From NCBI RefSeq assembly GCF_000276665.1, contig NW_004955417.1, forward strand, positions 16,901,301-16,965,300: a stretch of 64,000 nucleotides of DNA, read 5' to 3'. The stretch's first letter is position 1, and each line of letters begins with the position of its first letter. Positions 1-13,700 of the stretch are shown in pieces. This stretch comes from Chinchilla lanigera (lineage: Eukaryota; Chordata; Mammalia; Rodentia; Chinchillidae). The notes beneath the pieces are model-generated. The model did no database searches. It was not told where the DNA came from and saw only the letters and a program-made list of their open reading frames with translations. Position numbers and translations under genes: made by a program.

Positions 1-85
1 GAATTTAACTGCTCTGATGTCCTAAGCAGTGATGATCCCAATATTGAACTCACTGGTGCACACCGCAGTGCGAGACCTCCAGCAG
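1..85 (+). CDS. PKHD1L1: PKHD1L1 coding exon a (5' end outside window)
   Basis: Frame 1 reads EFNCSDVLSS to the donor at 86 (CAG|GTGAAA). One base of the next codon (G) is carried over, so the intron is phase 1. The start of the exon is cut by the window edge. Confidence 0.85.
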
Positions 86-3000
86 GTGAAAATTTGCAAT
101 TTTATCATTGATGTTTACATGCATTTTCAATTTCTCTTAACTTTCTTCTCCTTCTTCTTTTGGGGGGTGGGGAGAAAGGCGGAAGAAGTGGGATTTGTTG
201 GCCTACCTTTGCTTCAGCTCACAACATGGCGCCCCGGAAGCCCCATGCAGGGATCATGAGTTACAATGCTATCAGTGGCCGTCTGGACGTCTCAGGTAAT
301 TTAAACATTGTCTTTCACAAATCTTCTCAATTAAGTCCTCTAAGAACTATGCAAGATATTGTAGGACTAATGTTTCATTGTTAATAAAAAATACTTAAAT
401 GAATTTATATATGAATGTGCTCAATATGACAAAGAAATCAGACATCATAGTCCATTTCTAGACTGGTTCCCTCACAAAAGTTTTATATATTGAAAAATAA
501 CATTTAAAAATGGCATTCCTTCACAACAGCAGAAAAGAACACTGGTATAGAGATGTAATATTAATTAATTTTATATTTTGTAAAAGTTCTTTTTATATAA
601 ATAGGCTTATATATTACTGTCCCCTCTTACAACTGAAGAAGCTTAAACCCACAGAATGAATCTTGTGAAATTCTTTTCTCTAGAGAAACTATTACTTTTC
701 TTTAATGTTTTAGGTTCAACATTTGTTGGATTCAAGAACGTTTGTTCAGGAGAAACTAATGTGATATTCATCACTAACCCTTTAAATGAAGATTTACAGC
801 ATCCAATCTATGTGAAGAATATACAACTGGTTGACACTACTGAATCATCTAAAATATATATACATAGACCTGATATAAGGTAAAATATATTGAACCCAAG
901 TTTTTCTTTCCTATTATAATTCTCCATTCTCTCTTCTCTGTTTATAGGTCTAAGAGTGTTACTATTAATACTAAAATNNNNNNNNNNNNNNNNNNNNNNN
1001 NNNNNNNNNNNNNNNNNNNNNNNNNNNNNNNNNNNNNNNNNNNNNNNNNNNNNNNNNNNNNNNNNNNNNNNNNNNNNCTGTTTTCTCAGTTGATTTGTAA
1101 AAACTTGTCCTTAATGTGTACATTTTCACTATTTCTCATATACCATCAATAATATCATTAAACATAAAAGATATAAGAATCTGAAGTATGTTCCACATCA
1201 GTACATCTCCATTAAAAATCACTAAATGAAAGAGATATCTTTATCATTTCTTCTCTTTTTCTTATTTTTAATTATCTTTTGCTTTCCAAGTATTTTATCA
1301 CTAGCACTCCAAAAATGTCAGAAATTAAATATTTAGCCCTTCTAATCCCTGTGATTATAAATACACAGAAATTTAGAACAGTGATTTTTGTGATGACAAA
1401 AAGTTAGTTGTCAAGATATTTTACTTAGATACTAGGCCATAAAAGAATGCAGTCAACAGCTCCTATTTTTTATAGACAGTACAGAACAAGAATTTTAGGT
1501 GCAAGACAATATTGGAGGAAACAAAAATTCTATCAGAAATCTGTGACTATTTTGAGTTTAGAAGCAAAGAGAAGGAATAATGTTTTATAATTCAATAGTC
1601 GTCTTTTCAGAGGAACGTAACGTTTCATAAATAGTTCGGCTTCATCCGATTTAATTTAGCTGACAGCCCAATGCTTACTCATTTAATCACTGATGACCTG
1701 CAGTGTTCTTTAATTCAATAGAAGCTCTCCTCACTAGACAGTTATAACCTCCTGTTACTTATCATTGGGTCTTCCAGATTTAATGCATAACTATAATTTG
1801 GAGAAAATTCTGCTCTTTGAAGTATACTTTCTTTGAGTTCGTGCTTCTAGTGGATGTTGTTGGTGCTCTCCCAGATCCTTACTAGGCAGACCCAAAATGC
1901 TCTAAATGTTGGCCCTTAATAGCATTCGGTTGCTCCCTTTTTCAGAATTTTGCTGTTATCCAAAGCCCTCCCAGCAGCCACTATCCTTGCATTCCAGAGA
2001 GAATGACCATCAGATTCAGGCGCACATTGCTGGGATCTTTGTCTTGAGCTAGCAACACCTGTAATGAATTTAGGTTGCAGAGGTTTCCAACAGATCAAAT
2101 AATGCTGGTCTAAAGACTGCAGTCTCGTTTTCTTTTCCTTGCTCTGTGTGACTTCTCTCTCTTCTTTTTGGGAAGATTGCTTCCATGACTCACCCAAAAA
2201 TCTACTTCTCAGGCTCTGCTTCTTGGGAAGTTGAACTAAGACTGCCTCTCATATCACTGCTGCCATGCGGGAATGCCACTGAACACTCTTCTCACAAACT
2301 TGTTTAGAAACGTGTTCACATACTTAAGTAGGAGACATGAGCCACAGAATGTATGTATGTACATATGTATGTATGTATGTGTGCATGTATTGCTACTGGG
2401 AATTGAACCCAGGGCCTTGCACATGCCAGCCAAGCGCTCTACCACTGAGCTACACTCCCAGTGTACAGAAATATTTATTAAAATTCCTCCCCCAAACTAG
2501 TAGATTATGGGCAAGGATAATACAGCTGTATGTTTCTATTAAACAAAACAAAAATAGAAAAATAGGCTAGATGGTACCTAGTAGATCTGTGTGTTCCACT
2601 ATTATATTTATTGCTGTGATTCTGGATTTATTTCTATGATTCTATGATTCTGATTCTATTTATTTTTCCTCATACTACATGTCATAGTATTTTATAAGTA
2701 TACTGTATGTCATTTGAATGTGTAGTACATTGAATCTTCAGAAGAGATTGTATTATATCAGGAAGCAATCAATCAACACTGTAGGTAAATCAAGAGGAAG
2801 CCAGAATACCATTCATGATTGAACTGAGTGACAGATTTACAGTGTTTCATTTCTTATAATCATCTGCAGAATGGTTATTAATATGCGGCATAAGAATCAC
2901 AGTCTAAGTACATCTGTCTACACGCAGACAAATGTCTAGAAGAATATATAACAGTATGCAATTGGTAAAGAGCCTAACAGCTCAAGATAGAAAGGTGAAA

Positions 3001-4694
3001 GAAACTAAGCTTGTATTAAATACTTCTATTATTTTATAGTAAGCAATACTTACAAACTTTCAAGGTAAGGAGGGAGGGAAAAATAATAAAGGCTTTCTGG
3101 TAAACCTAGGGATTTTGTATATCTTGTACAACAGAAGGGCTTTCACCAGCTGTGTGGGAAAATGTTAATATTGTGAATAATGCACAAACAGGAAATCTGT
3201 CATTCCAGAATAGCAAAATGCAATTTTATATCCCATAGGTACAGCTTGTCATTTTGAAATGTTAATAAATTCATAACAGCCCAAATCATCACAATGGCAA
3301 TGCAGACTTCATTACAATGCTATTTGCATGTGCTACTTGGTCCCACTGTAACTCTTTTCTGAAATAAGATTCAATCTATTTTTTTTTTGAGACCTACTCA
3401 AATACTCAAGTGTGTTCATATTGCTCTTTTAGAAGAATGAGCTAAATCATTCATTTTGCCTTTTTTCCCAAGTAAAGTGAATCCTTCTGACTGTGTAGAC
3501 ATGGTTTGTGATGCCAAAAGGAAGTCTTTTCTTAAAGACATGGACGGCTCTTTTCTGGGGAGTTCTGGTTCAGTGATACCTCAGGCAGAATACGAATGGA
3601 ATGGGAACAGACAACTAGGAATTGGGGACTACAGAATCCCTGAGGTGATGCTCACATTCTTGAATGGAAGTAGAATTCCTGTCACTGAGAAAGCACCTTA
3701 TAAAGGTTTGTTGGATCTTATTCTATTGTCAGATCTCAAGTTCATGAAACAAAAATGTTTTATTTTTAATAACGAATGTCCTCAGCTAATAACTTAGATG
3801 TTCTCCTTATTAAGCTTGCACAAGAAAAAGGTAGTATATGGATAATTTGTGAAGAGATTGCTTTTCATTGCTAACATGTATACACATGTATTTCTAGGAA
3901 TTATCAGAGATGCAACCTGTAAATACATTCCAGAGTGGCAGAGCTATCAGTGCTTTGGGATGGAGTATGCAATGATGGTTATTGAAAGCCTAGATTCTGA
4001 CACAGAAACACGAAGACTTTCACCAGTGGCTATAGTGAGCAATGGTTATGTTGATCTCATTAATGGTAGGTATTTGGTATAAGTGGACCAGAGTTACTTG
4101 AGTTGCTTAAAGCATTTATTGAATGCATGGAAGCATCTCATTATCATATAAAACTAGCAAACACCAGGACTGCTGGGCATTCTATGTGTAAGAAAAAAAA
4201 TCTATGTGCAGGGGTGAGACATGACTCTATGGCAGTTCCCCATCCAGGAAAGCCAGGACAGTTATTTCAAATTGGCCATTTGAAGAAGGAGGGGGAGCTG
4301 GGGATATAGCTCAGTGGCACAGGCGCCTGCCTGGCAAGTGCAAGGTCCTGAGTTCGATTCTCGGTCCAAAAAAAAAGAAAAAATGAAGAAGGAGGGGGAG
4401 AAAATTTAGAGAAATATTGGCTTAAATATCTCCAGAAGTATAATTTTCCTTACATAAATTTAAAAACTAATATTGTATTATTTGGAATACTTACTCTTCT
4501 CAGCCTAATCATTTTTCATTTTCATGAATCTTTATAACCTTTTATTTCATCTCTCATATCTGATCCCTTTAACTTGCAAGAGCAGTCTCTGAAGGTCCAG
4601 AATCTAGGTCTCTTCCATTATTGTCTTAGGTAGCCTTAGTACAGAGGAAAGACAATGGTCTCCATAAGGATGCAGATCAACTTAGGAGACCAGG

Positions 4695-4725
<31 letters not shown>

Positions 4726-7700
4726 TTTTTCTCTGGTACCGGGAACCGAACTCACGACCTTACGCTTGCCAGGCAGGCGCTTTGCTGCTGAGCTAAATCC
4801 CCAGCCCCTGGAGACCAGGACTTTTTGAATGAATAAAATAAACTTCTAAAGGTCCTGAGAACACAGCAAGGGGATTTCCTGTGCATCCCTGAAATGACAC
4901 TGGGGCTCAAAGATTATTCTTTAGGCAGGTTTTAGTGTTGAAGGGACACATTCCCTGAACCAGAGAGATTTCTTACTCTCACAGTATAACCACATATCAG
5001 ACTATTCTAGCATACACTGAAATAGCTAAAACCCCACAGAGAAATACACATTTAAAAACCTGTTAAAGAGAATAAGATGAACTAAATCAGATATTCCGAA
5101 GTTTCATGACGTAAGCCTCCCCTCATTTTTGCCACCTGAGCATTCACTCCACTTGGTTTCTGTAGCCTGCAGTCAGCTCAGTTTTGAATGTTGCCTTTCA
5201 AGTTTTAGGGACAAGTTGCTTCTTTGCCCACCTTTTTCAGCCAAGGGGTAGGGAAAAGCCTGGATGGGCAGACAAGATGGTAGGATAGTTAATGGGTATG
5301 AATGCTGAACTTGCATTTGAACTCTACTGCAGTTTATTTTGGATATAGTTAGTCTTCATATTTTATGCTAATAACACTCAAAATAAAAGAACATGAACTT
5401 TCATGTTGCATGAATTTAGGCCCACAGGATCACGGCTGGTGTGCAGGATACACGTGCCAGAGAAGACTGTCCCTGTTTCATAGCATTGTGGCTCTGAACA
5501 AATCTTATGAGGTTTACTTCACTGGTACCACTCCTCAGAATCTTCGGCTGATGTTACTTAATGTTGACCATAATAAGGTAAGGCAAGATAAAAATGTTGT
5601 CTTAAGAGTTACTGTAGTCGATTTATTTGCATATATTTCTATCTGTAAGAATTACATCTCATTCCCTGTTCTAATATTATCAGCACTGCTCAATTTTGAA
5701 GGGCTCATTAAGATATTAGTAAAAATACTCTTAGCCTAGACAGTTTTTCTCAACCAAAAAATATATACAGGTACCAAACATCCCTTTCCTCAATATGCAT
5801 TTGATTCTTATGCTCCATATATGAGGCATGACAATGATGCCTAAGGTTGCTATGATTAGCAAGCAAACCTGAATTTTTACAGAATCATACTGTACATCCC
5901 ACTAACCTGATCACTTAGAATATATATTTATTCTTCCATAGAGCTACTATGTATATATGTCAGAAATATACCTTTGGAATTTAGTTCAGAGATTGCAGCA
6001 TATTATTTTAAATATTTTGACAGCATCAAGTCTTTGCTATAAACTGAATTTACTTGGCATGATTAAATTTATATGCTATGCCAAGTCTTATAATTTACAT
6101 TTTCTTTTCTATGAGTGTGGATCTTTAAAGGCCTAGTGTATAGGAATATGAAGACAGAAACTTGAAAAGGTGAAACCAGGAAGGGACAGATTCAAGTTGC
6201 TCAAAATAAAACCTACAAACTCCTCTTCAGCCCTGTCTTTCTCTCATGTTCTTCATGCAGTCCTTCTGTGAATTCTCTTGAGTGTCCCTTCAAAGTATGT
6301 GGAATCTGATCACTTCTCACCTTTTCCATTGCTACCGTCCCATAAAGCCAGTAGTATCTCTTCTCTGGATCAAGGCAGTCATCTTCCAACTCCTTCTCAT
6401 CCTTCTACTTTGACTCTTCTATGCTTTTTTCTCACCCCAAAACCCAGATATCTGTAGCACATTAATTCTCGCCTCTGGTCATGCATCAGAACAGGTCTCT
6501 CTTCTGCCTCAAGCTGCAGCAATTTCCATACGAGTATTTGTACTAAAGTCAGAGTCCTCAAAGGATTACACCTGTAATCCCAGCACTCTGGAGAGGCTGA
6601 GGCAGCAGGATTACAAGTTTGAGCCCACTCTGGGAAACTTAGCAACATAATTAGAGGCCGTCTCAAAATTCAAAAGTAAAAATAAAAAAGGGTTAGGAAT
6701 GTAGCCCAGGGCTTCTTCTATCCCTCCAGCCACCCTTGGCTTCTTGTTGTTTCTCAGTCCTCCACACATGTCACTGCCTTGTTTCAGATGTTGCATCTGC
6801 CTGGAACATTCTCACCTAGGTAGCTAACTAGCCCATCTCCGCAAAAGGCCGACCCTGGTCATCCTCACCATTGACTTTCCCAGTCTCTCATACTTTGATT
6901 TACTTTTTCTTTTTTCCATAGCACTTACCACATTCCAATGTGCTTCTGACTTTGCTCTTTATTATTTTTATTACTTATTGTCTCTCACCTCACTCTAGGA
7001 TGGAAGCCTAGAAGACACAGTGGCTGTTGCCAGCATCGACAATAGCATGATATACAGGGAATATAAATGTGAAAAATGAATAAAATTGGATCACAGAGTA
7101 CATTTATTTTGACTCATTTTATTAGTCTTATTTTTAAGTTCAAATTTTTCTCAGCCTTAAGTATTTTTTTTTTTAGCCTTAGGTACCTATTCCCATGTGG
7201 CCCATTTGTCAGTAATTGAAAGCCTATATTGTACTTCAATGTCTTTTAGTCTTTTAAAAGAACACGTTTCTTAATTTAGAGATACTCTGCTAATAATTTT
7301 TCTTATATTACACTCTTCTTCAGACAACCATCAGTGAAGGGTGAAGTTGTAAAGTCTGCCTTAATGGCTGAATGTAAGCCCATTTTAAATTTTTGTTCAA
7401 TATTTGTCCTAAATCCATAAAATTTTGTTTAAATATTTTTACAGGTGTACACAGTTGAAGGACTTTTTAAGGTATTAAATTCTAAACATTCTGTCTTATC
7501 ACTCTCTTAAAACACAAGAATGTTTTGTATTTTAACAGGCTGTTCTAGTTGGAATTTTTTATTCCACACTTCAACGTTTGGACGTCTATGTGAACAATTC
7601 ACTGGTGTGTCCCAAAAATACAATATGGAACACTCAACGGAAGCACTGCGAACTTAAAAGGAATCTGTACGCAGGTATTTCCTCAGAAAAGCACGGAGCT

Positions 7701-10700
7701 CATGGTACTTGTACTTTAGTTATTTATAAAATCCTTTGTAATGTTTTGTTAACATTTAAAATTCCTTAGCCATTTATGAATACATGAGAATATAAGTTTT
7801 TAGTCACAATCCACGAAACACTAGGTTGTGTTCATTTATGACATTTTCCTGGAAGACCATTTGTGGTGGAACTCTTCTCTGTCTGCAAAAACAGATATGT
7901 GTTGTGTTCATGATGGACATATTTTTCTCTCTAAGAAGTTTTTATCTCCACAAACTTTGAATTTAATTATTCCTATGTCCAAAAGAGATCGTGCTCAGAA
8001 GTTTTAATTTATCTCTCTTTTACTGTTACTTCATGGATGTCAGCACCTAAATTACTTGGTAGTTACCAGAATTATTGCCGAGGAAGCCAATATAGAGTAA
8101 GCCAAATACTATGAGGTAAAAATGAAAATTAAACTTGATTTAAATGCAATAAATGGAAGAAGCTACTTAACCACTTAGCACTATCTGTAAAATCAGGATT
8201 TATCGCTGCTTATTTAAGTCTTTTTGTTAAACAGGATTCTAATGATACTGACATTACAGGGTTTTTCATTCCACGTGTGCTAGCTTTCCTTTGAAAACAT
8301 GCTCCACAATTGTGGCTAACCATAGCATCAGTATGGCTGAAGATCATATTACAAGTTAGGCTTGAGAACATGTATGGGTGACCTTTAATCTTTGCGATTT
8401 AGAAAGCAAGTCCTATTTTTACTGTTTGTGTGATTAGTGAGTGTTTCTAGAGATACTGCTATGCCTCGGGCTCTGTTTTAAGTGCTTTGTTACTGTGTTG
8501 TAATAATCTTAGAAGGTAGGCATGGACGAGTAAACTGAGGTAGGGGTGGTAAAGTAATTTGTTAAGGCTTCTGTCTTAGTCTGCTCAGGCTGCCTTAATG
8601 AAATGCCACAAACTTAAACAACAGCAAGGTCTCTCTTGCAGATCTAGAGAGAGAGCCTGACATCTCAGTGCCAGTGTGGTCCGGTTCTGAGGCTTCTGGT
8701 CATGGCCAAAGCCACATTCTCGCTGTGTTCTCAGATCAGGGAGAAAGTCAGCGTCTCTTTTTCCAGGGGCACTCATTTCATCATGATGTCACCGCCCTCA
8801 CAATCTGATCTAATTCTAGTTTCTTCCCAGAGGCCTCCATTTCTAAACATCATCATGGGGATTAGGAGTGCAGCATTTGAATTTGGAGGGAGCACAGTTC
8901 AGTCCGCAGCAGTCAGAAAGCTGTTACAGGCAGGGTAGAGACTTGAAAACAGCCTAGCTCTGAAACTCACACACATGACCATTGTGCTGTATTGACTCTT
9001 AGGCTAATAGAGTCGGACTTACCGCTTTGTATGATCAAATGATTGCACATATTTACAGCTTAGTTTTCATAAATTTTAAACTCTTAAAACAACACATATT
9101 GCACTGAGCACTCTCATTCAAAATTAGGAAAGTAGAACCCAACTCAATCGGCAGAATTTAATATGGATAATTGTTAATGCAGCTGCTGAGGCGCTAAACA
9201 CAACACCGTCACTGCCCTCTTATAGGCAAATGTGGATATGGTTGTTATTTCTCTGTTACTGTTCTTTTAATGAAAGAGCATTGCATCCCCCACCTGTCCT
9301 CAGCTGGGAATTGAACTCAGGGCCTCAGGTAAATACGCTATGTCTGAACCATATCCCACCCAGTAGCAATGCTTTTAAGTGAAACTTTTGCTTTGGCCCT
9401 TGGAATGCAAACTACTATTCCTGTATTATGAATCTCTCTATACTTGTGTGCTTCCCTAAGTGTTCTGTTACGTATATCTCTGCTTTCATTGCTGTGATAA
9501 CATGAGAAAGTTATCAAGAATGAATGGTGAATATACTTTAACAGTAGCTGGGGAGAATGCTCAATTTATGCACAGCACATATTTCAGATTCACATAATGT
9601 TTCAGCCAAATTACCTCTGGAGGTTATATTACTACATATTAAGGAAATTTATAGTAATAAAGAAGTGGCTTCTCCAAGCTGTCATCTGTTACTTTCATAA
9701 GAAACTCCCTCTTCCTAAAATCTTTTTTTTATTTTAAAGAGAGTAGTAAAAAAAAAAAAAGAACAATAGCAACATACCAGCATCACAGACATTAACAAAT
9801 CAAAGCAAGAACATTAAAAGTGATGCGATTTCAAAACAAAATGATAGGAATTAACAGTGGTTGTTATATAACATATTGTTATCATCAACTGAGTTGCTCA
9901 GATTACTAGATGCAAGAATGTAAGAGTGTTCAAACGATTAAAGAGAATAAAAAATAATTATTAGATAAACCATTAAAGATAATATGGTTTCACTAGACAA
10001 GATGGTAGGCATTCACCAATGGTTGTTCCATTGCGTATTGTTGTCTTCAAATCAGTTGCTCAGATTACCGATATTAGCATGTGAAATTGGTCAAAATATA
10101 AAAAATTTTAAGCATTAACTGTTCCTTTCAATATACCATTAGACATCAGCAGTACAGTTATCCCAGCTATTCGTATATATATATATATATTTTTTTGCCT
10201 TTCTTCTTTTTTCTTTTTTCCCTCATCCCACTTGTTCCTTCCTTTGAGCAATTTCTTTCCCTTTCAAATCATCTATTGTACATTTTGAGTTTTACTTACT
10301 CTTTCAGGTTCCTACACCAGGGAGACAATATGATGTTTACATATGTGGGTCCGATTTATTTCACTTATGAGTATGGTCTCTAGTTTCATCCATTTACCTA
10401 CAAAAGCCTCGAGTTTATTAATTTCCTGTTCTTAATAAAGTTCACCATGAAATGTTGCAAGGAGCTACACTTCTTATTTCACTACTGTTATAAATTCAAC
10501 CTTGGGTTCAATGTGTTGGTGGATTTATTATCTCTTAAACATTGTTAGTATGCCACCATGAATCATAATATATATATTCAAATAATCTCAATCAACTTTA
10601 CAAAATTTAATTTCCTCTGTGGGAACTGAATTAACCATAGATTAACCATAGTTTTTTTTTTTTTTCAGGTTTAAGATTCTTCTGAGATGTTTTAGTATAT

Positions 10701-13700
10701 CCTTAATTTTTATTACATACATTTGTCCTTGGTTAAAATAGAAACAGCGAATCCTAACAGTATAGATTAGATGGCTATTAAAGTTAAATTTACATTTTTT
10801 AAAATTACAGACACTTCAATTGAAGCTTTAAAATTCTGAAGATGTAAATAGTGTTATAAGTATAGTATAAATTCCTAGGTTTATAATAAGATTTGCTTTT
10901 ACTTTACTGGGTCTACAGCTGATTTTTTAAAAAATAAATTTAGTATATAGTGATTATGAATAGTAAAGGATTAAAGGATTGACTTCAATTTTGCACATCA
11001 GTTCTAGAGGATTTTTATTTCTGGTATGTGTACTTTCTTATGAAATGATATCAAACTTTTTTGAATTTTCTAAATTGAAACAAATATTAAATCACGTGTT
11101 ATAATTGTGATGATGTAAATATATTTAACTGTGGTTTTGGCCCTTTTTTTCTTCATAGAGCAATTTCTTCCTAAACTGAATTCCATTATTCCTGGTGAAA
11201 ACTACTTTGACAGGACCTACCAGATGCTTTACCTTTTGGTTAAAGGAGCTGCGCCTGTTGAAATCCACACCACCACGGTCATATTCATTTCTTTCCAATT
11301 ACCTGCGGTAACAGAAGATGACTTCTACAGCTCACACAATCTGGTTAGAAATCTTGCCTTGCTCCTGAATATACCAAGTGACAAAATCCGAGTCAGCCAA
11401 ATAATACCAGGAAAGAGCCTGAGAAGGAAAAGATCTACAGGACACTCAATTGAATTAGAGATTGGAGAACCTCCCATTCATTTCTTAAGCAATGACACCA
11501 CAGGTATGAATAGTAGACTTTGAGATACAGGAATGTAATTACCAAGTCCACAGCCAGAAGTAACTTTATGCTTTTCATTAGTACATACTTGAAATATATA
11601 ATGTTTACATTCATCTTTGGAAGGAGGTGCATATATTTAAATTTTCTTTTTATTTCCATTCCCCTCCCTCCCTCCCCCCTCTGTCTCTGTATAGCCTTCC
11701 CATTTACAAAACATCTATCGCCCTGTTTCTTATTATCTATCCTTTATTTTGTTTTTTAAAAGTTATTTATACTTTGGATTTGTCACATAAGAGAAGTTAT
11801 GAGATAGTTAAGCTTGTGTGTTTGATGTTCTGATTTCTGCACTTAACATTTTAGTCTCAAAGTACATCATTTTCCAACAAATGATTCAAATGTATCCTTC
11901 TTAATGGCAAAGTAGTACTCCATTGTGTACAGAAACCAATTTTTTTTATCCATTCATCTGTTGATGGACATACAGGCCACTTCCAAGTTTCAGCTATCAT
12001 GAGTTATGGTGCTACACACATGGGTATACATTTATCACTGTGATATGGTGTCTTTAAATTTGGGGGGACAGTACCTAGAACGGGGATAGCTGGGCCCAGT
12101 GGAATTTCTAGTGTTAGTTCGGGTCCTCCTAAACAAGGCCTCAGGGACTCTCACCGGACCATAACCTGAAACTTACAAAGGCCTAGAGACCCTTATCCTA
12201 TTTTGAAATTGTGAGACAGTTTAAACCTCTATTTTGTTGTTATAATGATTAATAAATTAAACAAAGGGATTTAACCTAAAGTAGGAGATCTAGGAAGAAG
12301 ATCTACCTAAGGAAATAACTTCATAGCTGTGAGATTAGGGACAAAACAAGTCTGACAGTGTGAGGAGGAAGCCTGTCCCTGAATCTATGTTGGTTCGAGG
12401 AGACAGAAAACACAGGATTTGGTTGCACCCAGATCCCTCTCTGGCTACATAGCTGACGTTCCTTCTTTGGCCCTGTACTTTCTTAGGGTTACAGGGTCAG
12501 CACTTTGGACTCTACATGCTTCACCTGTGAATTGAGTCTGGCTGTCACAGTGGGCCTGTGATGCACATGCAGATTATTCATCAGATCTTAGAAATCTCTC
12601 ATAAACTCTTGTAGGTAGTGAGGTCCCAAACTTACATACCAGACACTGGATCCCCAAAGAAATTATGATTTATTTCCCATGTGTGCCCTTAATATTCCCA
12701 TATACAACCCCTGCTACCACACCTCCTTAAAGCAATTTTAGCTTGTTAGATTTATCCAGATAGGTTTGAGACAGCCTAAGAACACGGACCATAGGGACAA
12801 GAAAGGACAAGCTCATGGAAGTTTCCCGGTGTCCTGGAATGGGATTGTTGAGGACTAAGAGACCTCTGGGCATGGAGATTCTTGGCTTCAGGAGTAAGAG
12901 AACTTCCAGTGAAATCTTTGATTTCCACATGGCAGTCAGCAGAAGGGATGCCTTCCCATTTCACTCTGTCAGAGGGAAGCTGGTAGCAGGGCAGACCTGA
13001 CACTGTGCCAAAACCTGGCGAAGGCAAGACTAGGCCAGGGATGTACCGACAGGGCTCCCTTTGTACCACTGTGACTAGCTCACATGCACCCTCATACTCG
13101 GGAGGCCTTCTTGGAGAAGACCGTCCCAGAAAGAGTCAGAAGACAGGGAGAAATTGGAAAGACGCGATCAGTTGTCCAAAGAGGGTGAATCATGCCAAAG
13201 ACACACTTTAAACTGAAATTCCCTGACCTGTGGGTTTCAAAGCATCATGTGAGATGCACCAGCTAAGAGCATGGACCGCTTCCTGAGCACACTAAGCTTC
13301 CTGGTTTAGCCTTAATGGAAGAAACTCAAGAATTTGAGTCCTCAATGTACGACTTTGGGTATAGACGATGCAGAGTGCTTAGGAACCAGGGCAAAGCAAG
13401 GCCTGCAGGACATCCGAACATTACCCTGATGACAGGTTTTGAATGACTCTTTTGCTTATTGTGTATGGGGTGGAGCAGAAAGGGACAAGAATGGAAAGGA
13501 GAGTGAGTGTAAGCTGTTTTAGTAACACCACTGAGGATAGCGCTGGCTGGGACCTTGACAGCGGGGTAGCGAGAGTTAGATGTTGGTAATTGATTGGCTA
13601 TGGTGGGGCAGAGAGGTAGAGTAGGGGCGATCAAGCACAAGTACGGGCTCTGCTGAAAGGAATAGGATGCCTGCAGGTGCCGCTTCACAAGCTAATGAGA

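Noticed and set aside
4297..4383. tRNA gene call from Pol III A and B boxes
   Set aside because: The sequence is an ID SINE with poly(A) tail and target-site duplication; it cannot fold into a full tRNA.
12776..13069. 97-aa - strand frame in an intron
   Set aside because: Composition is plausible but there is no recognisable motif, splice site or conservation evidence.
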